A stretch of DNA of 34,335 nt from Kordiimonadaceae bacterium (GCA_018699075.1 JABIPV010000263.1:1-34335); one strand, 5' to 3'; positions 25,536 through 34,005 are shown, numbered from the stretch's first letter. The notes: generated by a model from the letters alone, not told the origin. Made by a program: numbers and translations.

Positions 25536-26477
25536 TTAATTTACCTCTACGCCGACAAGCATTTTTGAATAATCATTGGCATTAAATGTTTGAAGATCAT
25601 CAATGCTTTCGCCGACGCCAATAGCATGGATCGGTAATTTGAATTTTTCTGCGCAAGCCACCAAAATACCACCGCGGGCAGTACCATCAAGCTTTGTCAT
25701 GATAAGGCCTGTAATGCCGGCCATTTCAAGGAATACTTCCGTTTGTAGTACGGCGTTCTGTCCTGTGGTAGCGTCTAAAATAAGCACGGTGTCATGGGGC
25801 GCCGTATCGTCGAATTTCTTGATCACTTTAATGATTTTTTTAAGTTCATCCATAAGATAGCTTTTATTTTGTAGACGTCCCGCTGTATCAATCATCAATA
25901 TGTCAGTATTACTGTCGCGGGCTTGCCTCAAGGCATCATAAGCCAGTCCTGCCGCGTCGCACCCTTCTTTTCCGCTAACCACGGGAACGTCGTTACGTTC
26001 TCCCCAAATTTGTAATTGTTCTGTCGCAGCTGCGCGAAAGGTATCACCGGCGGCGAGCATGACACTTTTGCCTTCAGTTTTGAATTTCTTGGCCATTTTG
26101 CCAATGGTGGTGGTTTTGCCCGCCCCATTAACGCCAACCATCAAAATTACATGGGGATTATTTTGCTGATTAATTTCTAACGGTTTGGCCACATCCTGCA
26201 TAATCTCACCAATTTCTTCGGCGAGGGCTTGCTGTACTTCTTCGGCACTAATTTGTTTATCAAAACGGTTCTTAGCTAGACGTGCGCAAACCCGTTCACT
26301 TACCCCAACGCCAAGATCTGACATGATGAGCAGGTCTTCGAGTTCTTCGAGCGTGGAGGCATCAAGGCGTTTTTTGGTAAAAATACTGCTTATACCTTCG
26401 GTAAGGGCAGAGGTACTTTTTTTAAGGCCTTGTTTTAGTCGACCGAACCAGCCGACTTTTTTTTCATTATCTGTCAT
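25536..26477 (-). CDS. ftsY: Signal recognition particle receptor FtsY
   Basis: FtsY is the SRP receptor GTPase that docks ribosome-nascent-chain complexes at the inner membrane. The 313 residues comprise essentially the NG core: a short N-terminus with the amphipathic lipid-binding helix (WFGRLKQGLKKSTSAL), the N four-helix bundle (about 30-95), then G1 (GVNGAGKTTTIGKMAKKF), the insertion-box DTFRAAATEQL, G3 (DTAGR), G4 (TKLD) and GVGESIDDLQTF. The long acidic A domain of E. coli FtsY is absent, as in most alphaproteobacteria. It overlaps mtaB by 11 bp, so translation is coupled. Its partner Ffh is encoded on the opposite strand less than 4 kb away. Confidence 0.97.
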   Translation of the reverse strand: MTDNEKKVGWFGRLKQGLKKSTSALTEGISSIFTKKRLDASTLEELEDLLIMSDLGVGVSERVCARLAKNRFDKQISAEEVQQALAEEIGEIMQDVAKPLEINQQNNPHVILMVGVNGAGKTTTIGKMAKKFKTEGKSVMLAAGDTFRAAATEQLQIWGERNDVPVVSGKEGCDAAGLAYDALRQARDSNTDILMIDTAGRLQNKSYLMDELKKIIKVIKKFDDTAPHDTVLILDATTGQNAVLQTEVFLEMAGITGLIMTKLDGTARGGILVACAEKFKLPIHAIGVGESIDDLQTFNANDYSKMLVGVEVN

Positions 26478-27753
26478 TAAGGGATTCCGTAATCAATATG
26501 CCATCTTGATAGCCTGTGACGGTTGCTTTTGCAATATGTCCTATTTGATGATCGCCGATAATTTTTGCCGGGGCGAAATGTTCCGTATGGCCGATAACTG
26601 CATTTTGATCTTTCATGGACTTTTCAATCAGTATGCTCACTTTCTTACCAATATAGGACACCATTAATTGATCCATCTTTGCTTGGCCGAGGGCACGTAA
26701 GCGTGCTGCTCGTTCTTTACGGATGCTTTTATCCATTTGAGGCATTTTCGCGGCGGGCGTGCCGTCACGTTCAGAGTAAGGAAACACATGAAGGTATGTT
26801 AGATTACAGTCTTCAACCAGCTGTAATGAGTTTTGGAACATTTCTTCCGTTTCAGTGGGAAAGCCAGCAATGATATCCGCACCAAACACAACATCAGGGC
26901 GTGCTTTTAGAACTTCATTACAAAATTCAATCGAATCTTCGCGGCTGTGGCGTCTCTTCATGCGTTTTAAAATCATATTATCACCGGCTTGCAAGGACAA
27001 ATGCAGGTGTGGCATCATCCGTTCTTCATTGGTGATCACATCAAAAAGCGCCTGGTCGGCTTCGATAGAATCGATAGAACTTAATCTTAATCGTTTTAAA
27101 GCGGGTACTTTTTTAAGGATGCTTTGACACAATGTTCCGAGTGTCGGATTGCCGGGCAAGTCAGGACCGTATGATGTTATGTCAACACCCGTAATAATCA
27201 CTTCTTGGTAACCGTTATCCACTAATTTTTGAATTTGTGCGGTCACTTCACCGGCGGGTACCGAGCGGCTATTGCCGCGACCGTAAGGGATAATGCAAAA
27301 TGTGCAACGATGATCACACCCATTTTGAACTTGAACAAAAGCGCGCGATCTTTCTTCAAACCCTTCAATTAAATGTGGGGCGGTTTTCTTAACTGACATT
27401 ATATCATTCACAGCCACGCGCTCTGATTTAGAAATGCCAAAATCCTGATAACTTTTTGCGGTTAGTTTTTCTTCATTACCTAAAATCTGATCCACTTCTT
27501 CCATATTGGAAAATTGAATGGGATCAATTTGTGCGGCGCAGCCTGTTACAATAATATTGGCTTCTGGATTTTTGCGTCTTTCCCGGCGAATAGATTGCTT
27601 GGCCTGTCTTGTGGCTTCAGCGGTAACCGCACATGTGTTAAAAATCACAGAATTATCAAGACCTGCATCACTTGCATGGCCTTTGATAATTTCTGATTCG
27701 TACGTGTTTAAACGACAACCGAATGTAATGACTTTTGTGTTTTTAGTGCTCAT
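26467..27753 (-). CDS. mtaB: tRNA t6A37 methylthiotransferase MtaB
   Basis: MtaB is a radical-SAM enzyme that converts t6A to ms2t6A at position 37 of ANN-decoding tRNAs. The 428 residues contain the UPF0004 domain with three cluster cysteines (FGCRLN, FNTCAVT, VTGCAAQ), the radical-SAM motif CDHRCTFC near residue 146, the SRSVPAGEV and GVDITSYGPDL segments, the ADIIAGFPTET strand and a C-terminal TRAM domain (about 365-425). FGCRLNxxES and GVDITSYG fit MtaB rather than MiaB or RimO. In many alphaproteobacteria dapF lies just upstream; here the neighbouring gene is a DASS transporter. The 3' end overlaps ftsY by 11 bp. Confidence 0.95.
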   Translation of the reverse strand: MSTKNTKVITFGCRLNTYESEIIKGHASDAGLDNSVIFNTCAVTAEATRQAKQSIRRERRKNPEANIIVTGCAAQIDPIQFSNMEEVDQILGNEEKLTAKSYQDFGISKSERVAVNDIMSVKKTAPHLIEGFEERSRAFVQVQNGCDHRCTFCIIPYGRGNSRSVPAGEVTAQIQKLVDNGYQEVIITGVDITSYGPDLPGNPTLGTLCQSILKKVPALKRLRLSSIDSIEADQALFDVITNEERMMPHLHLSLQAGDNMILKRMKRRHSREDSIEFCNEVLKARPDVVFGADIIAGFPTETEEMFQNSLQLVEDCNLTYLHVFPYSERDGTPAAKMPQMDKSIRKERAARLRALGQAKMDQLMVSYIGKKVSILIEKSMKDQNAVIGHTEHFAPAKIIGDHQIGHIAKATVTGYQDGILITESLNDR

Positions 27754-27806
27754 AAGGCTCTATATGGACTGATTCTAAACAAAATCCAATAAAAACTGCT
27801 GTTAAA

Positions 27807-29252
27807 TTATCCAAAAACGATAGGAACAAGTAAATGACAGAGGCCCGTAACGGCAAATATAGCAAATAAGTTTATACGAAACCCTGCACTGGCCATTTGC
27901 GGAATGGTCACTTCACCGCTTGAATAAACCACAGCATTGGGTGCGGTGGCTACGGGAAGCATAAAAGCGCAGCTTGCGGATATGGCCACGGGCATAAATA
28001 AAATCATAGGATCAAGACCCGTTGCAACCGATAAAGCCCCCAATATAGGAAGGAGTGTGGCAACGGTCGCTGTATTACTCGTAAGTTCAGTTAAGAACAC
28101 CACAAGAGCAACCAGAATGCCAATGATTACAATCACATCAAAGACGGCAATCGCCGCCAACTCATCCCCGATCCATAATGCGAGGCCCGATGATTTTACG
28201 GCAGCCGCTAGGCTTAATCCACCACCAAATAAAAGCAGCACTCCCCAAGGGATTTTATCGGCTGTTTTCCAATTAAGGAGAGTAGAATGTTTTTCTTTAG
28301 TTGATCCGGAAGGGATCATGAACATCAGCATGGCGCCTGCGATAGCGATTAACGCATCGCTAAGCCAGAGCATCATTTCTAAATTCTTTTGAATAGGTGT
28401 TCTAAAAATCCACGCGCAGGCGATGAATGCGAAAAGAAGGGCCATGCGTTTTTCAGGAACGCTCATGCGGCCCATTTCCTTAAGTTCACTTTGCAAAATA
28501 TCTTGAGCAATTGAATTTTCATCCAAAACAAATGGAAATGAAAGTTTTGTTAAAACGATACAGGCGATAGGCAACATGACGAGTACCGCAGGTATACCAA
28601 ACATCATCCAAGATAGAAAACTAACATCAATGCCGTAGCTGTCTTTCATAAAGGCCACAACGAGTAAATTAGGGGGCGTACCAATGGGGGTACCAAAACC
28701 GCCGATATTGGCACCATAAGCGACACCGAGTACTAGGCATAATATAAAACCTTTAGTATTCGCATCACGGTCTTTGACGACCTCACTGGCGAGGGAGAGC
28801 GCGATTGGCAACATCATAAGGGTACTGGCAGTATTGCTGATCCACATGGAAATCATGGCGGTAACGGCCATAAATCCACCGATAAGAGCAGTCGGACTAT
28901 TACCAACCCTTACAAGCACCATCAAGGCAATACGGCGGTGCAAATTCCATCTGGCAAGTCCGGTAGCCATAATAAATCCGCCCATGAGTAGAAATATTGT
29001 CGGCGCGGCATAAGGCGCTGTTGCTGCTCCTATGGATGAAATTCCAAGGGTTGGAAATAATACAATTGGTAAAAGGGATGTAATGGGAACGGGCAATGCT
29101 TCCGTAGACCACCAGCAGGCAAGGAGTGCCGTCACCGCTGCGACGCTCCATGCGGCATCTGGCATTCCTTCTGGAGCAGGCAATAAAATCATCAACGTAA
29201 AAAACGACATGCCCAGTAGCATGTTGAAGTTTCTCATTCCGATTTTATTCAT
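27807..29252 (-). CDS. DASS/SLC13 family anion (dicarboxylate) transporter
   Basis: The 481-residue inner-membrane protein has about eleven or twelve membrane spans and the paired sodium/anion-binding SNT motifs of the divalent anion:sodium symporters: WISNTASTLMMLPIA (about residues 137-151) and LTSNTATVATLLP (about 390-402), each following a hairpin. Also present are WWSTEALPVPITSLLP near residue 47, the GFGTPIGTPPNLL loop, and the GVLLLFGGGLSLA helix. Likely substrates are C4-dicarboxylates, citrate or sulfate; sequence alone does not decide. The ATG at 29252 has AGGATAA just upstream. It starts 25 bp after the barrel gene on the same strand and ends 53 bp before mtaB. Confidence 0.93.
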   Translation of the reverse strand: MNKIGMRNFNMLLGMSFFTLMILLPAPEGMPDAAWSVAAVTALLACWWSTEALPVPITSLLPIVLFPTLGISSIGAATAPYAAPTIFLLMGGFIMATGLARWNLHRRIALMVLVRVGNSPTALIGGFMAVTAMISMWISNTASTLMMLPIALSLASEVVKDRDANTKGFILCLVLGVAYGANIGGFGTPIGTPPNLLVVAFMKDSYGIDVSFLSWMMFGIPAVLVMLPIACIVLTKLSFPFVLDENSIAQDILQSELKEMGRMSVPEKRMALLFAFIACAWIFRTPIQKNLEMMLWLSDALIAIAGAMLMFMIPSGSTKEKHSTLLNWKTADKIPWGVLLLFGGGLSLAAAVKSSGLALWIGDELAAIAVFDVIVIIGILVALVVFLTELTSNTATVATLLPILGALSVATGLDPMILFMPVAISASCAFMLPVATAPNAVVYSSGEVTIPQMASAGFRINLFAIFAVTGLCHLLVPIVFG

Positions 29253-29277
29253 TTATCCTATACCCTGAATGTTGTGA

Positions 29278-29991
29278 CTAATACATATGAAGGACGAGGC
29301 TAAACATGATTCGAGACGTTTTTGGTTTAAAGGTAAATTGATCCGCATTATCGAGGACAACAGCATCACCCATTTTTGTTTGTGTATATTCAAGTCTAGC
29401 TGCGATGTTTTCAAAGATGCTTACTTCCACGCCCCCGCCGTAACGTAATGCTGTGATGCGTTCATTAAAATCACGGCCATTATCCAGCCTTTCATCCAGG
29501 CCGGTTGATTTTAAATTTACACCCGAAAATCCAACTAGTCCGTATATAAGGACTTTATTAGCAACCGTATACCCAGTACGCAGATTGACATCAAGAGTAT
29601 TACTTTTGGAGAGTTTTACATCATATGTACCGTCATTAAATGTAGTGTTACCTTTATCGATAATCAGCGCGGCTTCGGCACCAAAAAATATTGGTCCGTA
29701 ATTAAGACCGTAACCTACTTGTATACCACCACCATAGCTATTTTTGTGTAGTATATCTTGGGTGTTGTTATTTGAATACTGGCTTATTAGAGGATTATTA
29801 AAAGGGTCTGTTAAGTCAGTACGCGCCAAATGTGTAAATGAAGATTCAAATGTGGTCTTTGTGGTCGCTACGCCAATATAAAGACCGTCAAAAGGACTTC
29901 CGTCTACGCCTGCTTGTGATTGTACGGCATTAAGTGAAATTACAGAGAATAATGCTGAACTAATTATATATTTTATCCGATTAAGGGTCAT
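29278..29991 (-). CDS. Outer-membrane beta-barrel protein, OmpA/Opa-like
   Basis: A 237-residue secreted protein. It has a signal peptide with likely cleavage after SQA near residue 27, a FDGLYIGVATTKTTFE first strand, then alternating amphipathic strands: SYGGGIQVGYGLNYGPIFFGAEAAL, LDVNLRTGYTVANKVLIYGLVGFS, ALRYGGGVEVSIFENIAARLEYTQ. The chain ends SLVLHMY, hydrophobic-x-aromatic as expected for insertion by the Bam machinery. The pattern fits an eight-stranded porin-fold/opacity barrel. No ribosome site is obvious before the ATG at 29991. It is the 5' neighbour of the DASS transporter, 25 bp apart; cotranscription is plausible, but a functional tie (outer-membrane passage of the anion) is only speculation. 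Confidence 0.85.
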   Translation of the reverse strand: MTLNRIKYIISSALFSVISLNAVQSQAGVDGSPFDGLYIGVATTKTTFESSFTHLARTDLTDPFNNPLISQYSNNNTQDILHKNSYGGGIQVGYGLNYGPIFFGAEAALIIDKGNTTFNDGTYDVKLSKSNTLDVNLRTGYTVANKVLIYGLVGFSGVNLKSTGLDERLDNGRDFNERITALRYGGGVEVSIFENIAARLEYTQTKMGDAVVLDNADQFTFKPKTSRIMFSLVLHMY

Positions 29992-30089
29992 AAGTTAAGA
30001 ATCCGATGGTCGTTATGGTTCAATTTGCTTCAAATATATGAAATTTATGAGAACATATTACATTTTTTCGGTCTAGGGTAAACAAGAAC

Positions 30090-30118
30090 TTGACTCTTAT
30101 GCACTTTACCCATATTTT
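30090..30118 (+). promoter_or_regulatory. Probable housekeeping promoter of ffh
   Basis: TTGACT (30090-30095) and TATTTT (30113-30118) are separated by exactly 17 bases: five of six and four of six consensus positions. Transcription would start near 30125, giving a leader of about 130 nt before the ffh ATG that includes the hairpin at 30163-30195. Confidence 0.5.
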
Positions 30119-30162
30119 CCGCACATTCCCATATGGATTTGCATAATCTGTGTCTAAGGATA

Positions 30163-30195
30163 CCCATCAGTCAGCGAAGGTTCGCCCACTGGTGT
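30163..30195 (+). other. Imperfect hairpin in the ffh leader
   Basis: CAGT (30168-30171) pairs with ACTG (30188-30191), and inside it GCGAA (30174-30178) pairs with TTCGC (30181-30185), with a 2-by-2 internal bulge (CA/CC). The closing tip can be drawn as GCGA-AGGT-TCGC. An outer CA/TG pair may extend it. No T-run follows, so it is not an intrinsic terminator. It sits about 60 bases before the ffh start codon. Confidence 0.5.
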
Positions 30196-30252
30196 GTTTG
30201 TGTTATGTAAAATTTAATGGTTTAATTGAATTAAAGTTGAGACGGAAAACAA

Positions 30253-31614
30253 ATGTTCGATAGCTTAAGTGATAAATTAGGCGGTATATTTGATAAACTT
30301 AAAAAGCGTGGTGCTTTATCGGAAAGCCACGTTGATGAAGCTATGCGTGAAGTACGTCTTGCGCTTCTTGAGGCTGATGTCGCGCTACCCGTCGTAAAAG
30401 ATTTTATTTCCAAGGTTAAAGCAAGTGCTGTCGGTCAAGAAGTTGTTAAGTCCGTAACGCCTGGTCAAATGGTTGTTAAGATCGTTAATGATCAATTAGT
30501 GGACATGCTAGGCGGCGACGCAAAAACAATTGATTTGAGCGCCCCAGCACCAGTACCAATGTTAATGGTTGGTTTGCAAGGGTCTGGTAAAACAACATCC
30601 ACAGCAAAAATTGCCAAACGCTTAAAAGTAAAAGAACGTAAAAAAGTTCTTATGGCGTCACTCGATGTTCAGCGCCCTGCGGCGATGGAACAACTCAAAA
30701 TATTAGGTGAGCAAATTGAGGTCGCGACGCTACCGATTATTACCGGTCAAATGCCTGTTGATATTGCAAAGCGCGCTATAACGGCTGCAAAACTACAAGG
30801 ATTTGATGTGGTAATGCTTGATACGGCAGGTCGTCTTCATGTTGATCAAGCTCTAATGGCCGAAGTGGTGGCGGTGCGCAATGCCGTTAACCCTCATGAA
30901 ACATTGCTTGTGGTTGATGCTTTAACGGGTCAAGACGCTGTGAATGTTGCTGAACAATTTGGCGAACAAGTTGGTGTCACTGGTGTGGTCCTTACCCGTA
31001 TGGACGGTGACGGCCGTGGTGGCGCCGCTTTAAGTATGCGCGCTGTAACAGGTAAGCCTATTAAGCTTGTCGGTGTTGGTGAAAAAATTGACGACCTAGA
31101 AGAATTTCATCCAGAGCGCGTTGCGTCACGCATTCTTGGTATGGGCGATGTTGTTTCCCTTGTGGAAAAAGCGGCCGAGACCATTGAGGCCGAAGACGCC
31201 GAACGCATGATGAAGAAAATGAAGAAAGGAATGTTTGATTTTGATGATTTACGTTCCCAACTTCAACAAATGAAAAAAATTGGTGGCATGGGGAGCATCT
31301 TAGGTATGTTGCCGGGCCTTGGTAAAATGCAAAAGCAGATTGCTGCAGCCAATATTGATGACAAAGTATTATTACGCCAAGAAGCGATCATTAATAGTAT
31401 GACGCCAAAAGAACGATCACGTCCAAAGCTGATGAATGCATCACGTAAGAAACGTATTGCAGCCGGTTCGGGTGTGACGGTTCAAGACGTCAATAAGTTA
31501 TTGAAAATGCAAAAGCAAATGGCGACGATGATGAAGAAAATGGGCAAAAAAGGGGGGCGGACACCGCTACCTGGTCAAATGCCACCCGGAATGGAAGGTT
31601 TGCTTCCGAAATAA
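30253..31614 (+). CDS. ffh: Signal recognition particle protein Ffh
   Basis: Ffh is the SRP54 GTPase that binds signal sequences and SRP RNA. The 453 residues divide into the N domain (about 1-95, ALLEADVALPVV), the G domain with G1 (GLQGSGKTTSTAKIA), DVQRPAAMEQL, G3 (DTAGRLHVD), G4 (TRMDGDGRGG) and GVGEKIDDLEEF, and the Met-rich M domain (about 300-430) with KMKKGMFDFDDLRSQLQQM, GMLPGLGKM and the RNA-binding MNASRKKRIAAGSG helix-turn-helix. It ends in a Gly/Pro/Met tail. The ATG at 30253 lies behind a GACGGAAA ribosome site. It starts the run ffh-rpsP-rimM-trmD-rplS; 68 bp without a terminator separates it from rpsP. Confidence 0.98.
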   Translation: MFDSLSDKLGGIFDKLKKRGALSESHVDEAMREVRLALLEADVALPVVKDFISKVKASAVGQEVVKSVTPGQMVVKIVNDQLVDMLGGDAKTIDLSAPAPVPMLMVGLQGSGKTTSTAKIAKRLKVKERKKVLMASLDVQRPAAMEQLKILGEQIEVATLPIITGQMPVDIAKRAITAAKLQGFDVVMLDTAGRLHVDQALMAEVVAVRNAVNPHETLLVVDALTGQDAVNVAEQFGEQVGVTGVVLTRMDGDGRGGAALSMRAVTGKPIKLVGVGEKIDDLEEFHPERVASRILGMGDVVSLVEKAAETIEAEDAERMMKKMKKGMFDFDDLRSQLQQMKKIGGMGSILGMLPGLGKMQKQIAAANIDDKVLLRQEAIINSMTPKERSRPKLMNASRKKRIAAGSGVTVQDVNKLLKMQKQMATMMKKMGKKGGRTPLPGQMPPGMEGLLPK

Positions 31615-31682
31615 GGAAGTAAATCTTTTGAATAGAAATTAAATGAATTAATTGAATTAAAATAAGCTAAAGGAAAAATTAA

Positions 31683-32234
31683 ATGGCTGTTAAAATTAGA
31701 CTAGCACGTGGTGGTGCTAAAAAACGTCCTTATTACCGTGTTGTTGTTGCGGACGGACGTGCACCTCGTGATGGTAAATATATTGAAAAAGTAGGTACAC
31801 ATAACCCACTTCTTCCAAAAGATCATGAAGACCGTATTAAACTTGATGTTGAACGCATCCAATATTGGTTAGGTCAAGGCGCACAGCCTTCTGATCGTGT
31901 TGCTCGTTTTCTAGATGCCGCGGGCATCTTTAAGCGCGAAGCTCGTAATAACCCAAATAAAGCAAAACCTGGTGCAAAAGCGCAAGCGCGTGTTGAAGAG
32001 AAAAAAGATAAAAAAGCTGCTGCAATTGAAGCTGCTGCTGATGCTAAAGAAGCTGAAAAAGCTGCTGCAGAAGAAGCAAAAGCCGCTGAAAAAGCAGCTG
32101 CTGAAGCACCTGTTGAAGAAGCACCTGTTGTTGAAGAAGCGCCATCTGCTCAAGAAGCTCCAGTTGCAGAAGAAGCTCCAGCCGAAGAAGCTCCAGCCGA
32201 AGAAGCACCTGTTGCTAAAGAAGAAAAAGCTTAA
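31683..32234 (+). CDS. rpsP: 30S ribosomal protein bS16 with long Ala/Glu/Pro tail
   Basis: bS16 is a 30S assembly protein. The conserved core spans about residues 1-90 (VKIRLARGGAKKRPYYRVVVAD, GTHNPLLP, RIQYWLGQGAQPSDRVARFL). The remaining 90 or so residues are a low-complexity extension: first Lys/Ala/Glu-rich and helical, then repeated Glu-Glu-Ala-Pro units. At 183 residues the protein is roughly twice the usual size; extended bS16 tails are known in alphaproteobacteria but this is at the long end. The tail coding sequence carries a 15-bp tandem repeat. The ATG at 31683 has an AAAGGAAA ribosome site. rimM begins five bases after its stop. Confidence 0.97.
   Translation: MAVKIRLARGGAKKRPYYRVVVADGRAPRDGKYIEKVGTHNPLLPKDHEDRIKLDVERIQYWLGQGAQPSDRVARFLDAAGIFKREARNNPNKAKPGAKAQARVEEKKDKKAAAIEAAADAKEAEKAAAEEAKAAEKAAAEAPVEEAPVVEEAPSAQEAPVAEEAPAEEAPAEEAPVAKEEKA
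32169..32198 (+). repeat. 15-bp tandem repeat in the bS16 tail
   Basis: Two exact copies of GAAGAAGCTCCAGCC (32169-32183 and 32184-32198) encode Glu-Glu-Ala-Pro-Ala, flanked by degenerate copies upstream from about 32116 and downstream to about 32215. The length is a multiple of three, so gain or loss of a copy changes tail length without shifting the frame. Confidence 0.85.
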
Positions 32235-32239
32235 TACTT

Positions 32240-32830
32240 ATGGTTTTCTCTGCACATAATAAAGCATCACATAATGCGGATAAGAGCGAATCAGATATGG
32301 TTTGTCTTGGCGCAGTGTTTGGTGCAGCAGGTGTGCGAGGTGCCGTTCGTTTAAAAGTATTCACGGAGCAACTTAACTCAATTTCAGATTATGGCCCTTT
32401 AACAGTATTTGGACCTGAATTTCCAAAGGGGAAGAAATTCCCTGTTAAAATCCTTCATAATGTGAAAGGCGGCGTTGCGGTAAAACTTCAAGGTGTTGAT
32501 GATCGTGATTTGGCAGATGCTTTAAAGGGATCAAAACTTTATATTGATCGCGCGGCTTTGCCAGAAATTAAAAATGACAATGGTTTTTATTTTGAAGACC
32601 TCGTTGGTTTATTAGCCAAAGACGAAAATGATAATGTTTTTGGTAAAATTGATGGCGTTTTTAATTTTGGTGCGGGCGATATTATTGAAGTGAATTTCAA
32701 TACGGAAAAAGGAAAACGTATGTATCCTTTTTCAGATGAAATTGTACCAAAAGTGGATATGGAAGCGGGATTTGTTGTGATAAACCGTGAAGCCTTTGGC
32801 GATGGTTTAGAAGAAACGGAAACAGATTAG
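32240..32830 (+). CDS. rimM: Ribosome maturation factor RimM
   Basis: RimM is a 16S rRNA processing factor that binds uS19 and the head of the 30S subunit. The N-terminal barrel (VCLGAVFGAAGVRGAVRLKVFTE) and the C-terminal PRC-barrel (FYFEDLVGLLAKDENDNVFGKIDGV, then the MYPFSDEIVPKVD and GFVVINREAF strands) are clear. From 32240 the protein has 196 residues with a 20-residue polar leader not typical of the family. An in-frame ATG at 32297, 10 bases after AAGAG, would give a family-like start (MVCLGAVFGAAG), so the true start may be there. From 32240 it lies 5 bp after rpsP. trmD follows after 15 bp. Confidence 0.95.
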   Translation: MVFSAHNKASHNADKSESDMVCLGAVFGAAGVRGAVRLKVFTEQLNSISDYGPLTVFGPEFPKGKKFPVKILHNVKGGVAVKLQGVDDRDLADALKGSKLYIDRAALPEIKNDNGFYFEDLVGLLAKDENDNVFGKIDGVFNFGAGDIIEVNFNTEKGKRMYPFSDEIVPKVDMEAGFVVINREAFGDGLEETETD

Positions 32831-32845
32831 AAAGAGAGTAAGAAC

Positions 32846-33568
32846 ATGTGGCAGGCACAAATTCTAACGCTTTTTCCAGAAATGTTTCCGGGGCCCCTAG
32901 GCCAATCCCTTGCGGGGAAGGCCTTGGAAAAGAAATTATGGGGCATGGATGTGATGCAAATTCGCGACCATGCCACGGACAAGCACCGATCTGTGGACGA
33001 TACGCCTTACGGCGGTGGTCCGGGAATGGTTATGCGGGCAGACGTTATGGGACGCGCAATTGATGCGGCCATTGAAAAACGACCTGCCAAGGTTAGTGAA
33101 GATGACTGGCCAACAGTGTATTTGTCACCCCGTGGTAAAAAATTGAATCAGGAAATGGTTCAGGATTTCGCGGGTAAAAAAGGAATAACGCTGATCTGCG
33201 GCCGATTCGAAGGCCTTGATGAGCGGGTGTTGGAAACGCGCAATATTATAGAGGTGAGCCTCGGTGATTTTGTGTTATCCGGCGGGGAACTTGCCGCACT
33301 GATGCTTACGGATGCAGTGGTTCGGCTTATTCCCGGTGTCATCGGTGAACCGGAGACATTAAGTGAAGAAAGTTTTACCAGTGGATTATTAGAATATCCG
33401 CAATATACCCGACCGCAACTGTGGGAAGGCAAAGAAATACCAGATGTTCTAATGTCAGGACATCACGAAAAAATTAGGAATTGGCGTCAAAATAAGTCAG
33501 AAAATTTGACAAAAGAAAGACGTCCAGACCTGTGGAATGAATTTAGTCGTCGAAAAAGTGATGATTGA
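32846..33568 (+). CDS. trmD: tRNA (guanine-N1-)-methyltransferase TrmD
   Basis: TrmD methylates N1 of G37 in tRNAs with a G36-G37 sequence, preventing +1 frameshifting. The 240 residues form a SPOUT trefoil-knot enzyme: the start ILTLFPEMFPGPLGQSLAGKA, the RDHATDKHRSVDDTPYGGGPGMVMR segment with the catalytic Asp region, YLSPRGKKL, LICGRFEGLDERV, and the SAM-binding knot SLGDFVLSGGELAALMLTDAVVRLIPGV. The C-terminal domain ends with the LTKERRPDLWNEF helix. The ATG at 32846 follows AAAGAGAG, and the gene starts 15 bp after rimM. Confidence 0.98.
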   Translation: MWQAQILTLFPEMFPGPLGQSLAGKALEKKLWGMDVMQIRDHATDKHRSVDDTPYGGGPGMVMRADVMGRAIDAAIEKRPAKVSEDDWPTVYLSPRGKKLNQEMVQDFAGKKGITLICGRFEGLDERVLETRNIIEVSLGDFVLSGGELAALMLTDAVVRLIPGVIGEPETLSEESFTSGLLEYPQYTRPQLWEGKEIPDVLMSGHHEKIRNWRQNKSENLTKERRPDLWNEFSRRKSDD

Positions 33569-33624
33569 TATTGAATTATGGTTCAAAGTTGTTTAAAAGA
33601 ACCGCCGTATAAGGAATAAATATT

Positions 33625-34005
33625 ATGAATATGATTGAAAAAATTGAACAAGAGCAAATTGCTCAGTTAACAGACGGCAAAACCATCCCTGAGTTTGCCC
33701 CTGGTGATACACTAAAAATCAACGTGAAAGTTGTTGAAGGGTCGCGTGAGCGTATCCAGGCCTACGAAGGCGTATGTATTGCGCGTTCTAACCGTGCTAT
33801 GAATTCATCTTTTACAGTACGTAAAATTTCATACGGTGAAGGCGTGGAACGTGTGTTCCCACTTTACTCACCAAACGTAGACAGCATCGAAGTGATTCGT
33901 CGTGGTCGCGTTCGTCGTGCGAAACTTTACTATCTTCGTGGCCTCCGTGGTAAAAAAGCCCGTATTGCTGAAAAAACCGATTGGCATAAAAAGTCTGCGA
34001 AATAA
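33625..34005 (+). CDS. rplS: 50S ribosomal protein bL19
   Basis: bL19 sits at the 30S-50S interface of the ribosome. The 126-residue protein shows the full family pattern: a start helix (EKIEQEQIAQL), FAPGDTLKINVKVVEGSRERIQAYEGVCIARSN, the SFTVRKISYGEGVERVFPLYSP core and the RRGRVRRAKLYYLRGLRGKKARI basic C-terminal segment. The ATG at 33625 has a TAAGGAAT ribosome site. It follows trmD by 56 bp, as in the widely conserved rpsP-rimM-trmD-rplS order. The double-hairpin region before leuC lies just past its stop. Confidence 0.98.
   Translation: MNMIEKIEQEQIAQLTDGKTIPEFAPGDTLKINVKVVEGSRERIQAYEGVCIARSNRAMNSSFTVRKISYGEGVERVFPLYSPNVDSIEVIRRGRVRRAKLYYLRGLRGKKARIAEKTDWHKKSAK

Noticed and set aside
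31911..32259. Long reading frames in the other frames of the rpsP tail (Leu/Lys-rich and Phe/Ser-rich products)
   Set aside because: They are shadows produced by the repetitive GAA/GCT codons of the bS16 tail and have no start context or family features.
33580..33603. GGTTC / GAACC hairpin between trmD and rplS, as a possible bL19 autoregulatory leader
   Set aside because: Only a 5-bp stem with a 14-base loop, and no resemblance to described bL19 leader RNAs could be shown.
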